A stretch of 5,477 nt of DNA. Source: Collinsella sp. (GTDB lineage Bacteria; Actinomycetota; Coriobacteriia; Coriobacteriales; Coriobacteriaceae). Shown in pieces: positions 5,394 to 5,477 of this stretch. A model generated the notes under the pieces. The model did no database searches, was not told the origin of the DNA, and saw nothing but the letters and a program-made list of their open reading frames with translations. Every line of letters begins with the position of its first letter. Within the stretch, counting starts at the first letter, position 1. The DNA lies in NCBI GenBank assembly GCA_022728415.1, contig JAIJJM010000166.1, positions 1 through 5,477 of the forward strand. Reading direction: 5' to 3'. The translations under genes were made by a program, and so were the position numbers.

Positions 5394-5477
5394 GGATTCT
5401 GGGACACGCCTTCCGTCCCAGGCCTCTACCGGAAAATGCGTCCCACCCTGAGGCTCGATTCCGGGACACGGTTTCCG
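5394..5477. repeat. Alternating direct and inverted GGGAC repeat units, cut by right edge
   Basis: Two direct copies of a 22-base unit occur at 5394-5415 and 5456-5477, 62 bases apart, sharing GATTC, GGGACAC and TTCCG. Between them an inverted, diverged copy (CGGAAAATGCGTCCCA, 5430-5445) faces the other way. CTGGGAC (5399-5405) and GTCCCAG (5415-5421) form a perfect 7-bp hairpin. The pattern resembles an intergenic repeat family that folds into hairpins; more units probably follow beyond the window. The stretch from 5331 to 5393 holds nothing I can name apart from GAGCCTC (5348-5354), an inverted match to GAGGCTC (5450-5456). Confidence 0.6.

Noticed and set aside
5394..5477. CRISPR array
   Set aside because: The units alternate in orientation, differ from each other, and number only two or three with an inverted copy between. 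CRISPR repeats are near-identical and all in one direction.

Overview
The window looks like an accessory (defence-type) region of a fairly GC-rich bacterial chromosome. Good GAAAGG-type ribosome binding sites, GTG starts and a repeat-rich intergenic region fit a high-GC Gram-positive host. Class Coriobacteriia (Collinsella/Olsenella-like) is my best guess, based only on general protein style and the repeats, so the taxonomy is low confidence.

Left two thirds (minus strand): a type I restriction-modification operon read right to left. hsdR (EcoEI-like, complete, GTG start) is followed after 25 bp by hsdM, which runs off the left edge just before its expected NPPF catalytic motif. The specificity gene hsdS is not in the window and presumably lies to the left. 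A candidate promoter with a short direct repeat at its -10 lies upstream of hsdR. It sits directly downstream of a hairpin that looks like a terminator for the next gene to the right.

Middle (minus strand): a DEDDh-type 3'-5' exonuclease (DnaQ/RNase T fold, 255 aa) with all five expected catalytic residues. It appears to be its own transcription unit. The 370 bp to its right hold no convincing gene, only a GC-rich inverted repeat and an open frame without a start codon that may be a gene remnant.

Right end: a compact plus-strand gene for a 41-residue peptide with one hydrophobic helix and a very basic tail. Several surrounding signals together resemble a type I toxin-antitoxin locus. The sense gene has an extended -10 promoter and a stem-loop that buries its ribosome binding site. 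A convergent minus-strand promoter lies just past the gene, and a minus-strand terminator overlaps the peptide's stop codon. Together these predict an antisense RNA of about 86 nt overlapping the 3' end of the mRNA. I do not recognise the peptide as a member of a named toxin family, so this is a candidate new module. The last 85 bp carry alternating direct and inverted GGGAC-containing repeat units that continue beyond the edge.

Functional picture: HsdR, HsdM and the missing HsdS would form a DNA-restricting complex. The exonuclease and the small toxin-like module are neighbours of the kind often found in defence or mobile regions, but nothing in the sequence proves a functional link.
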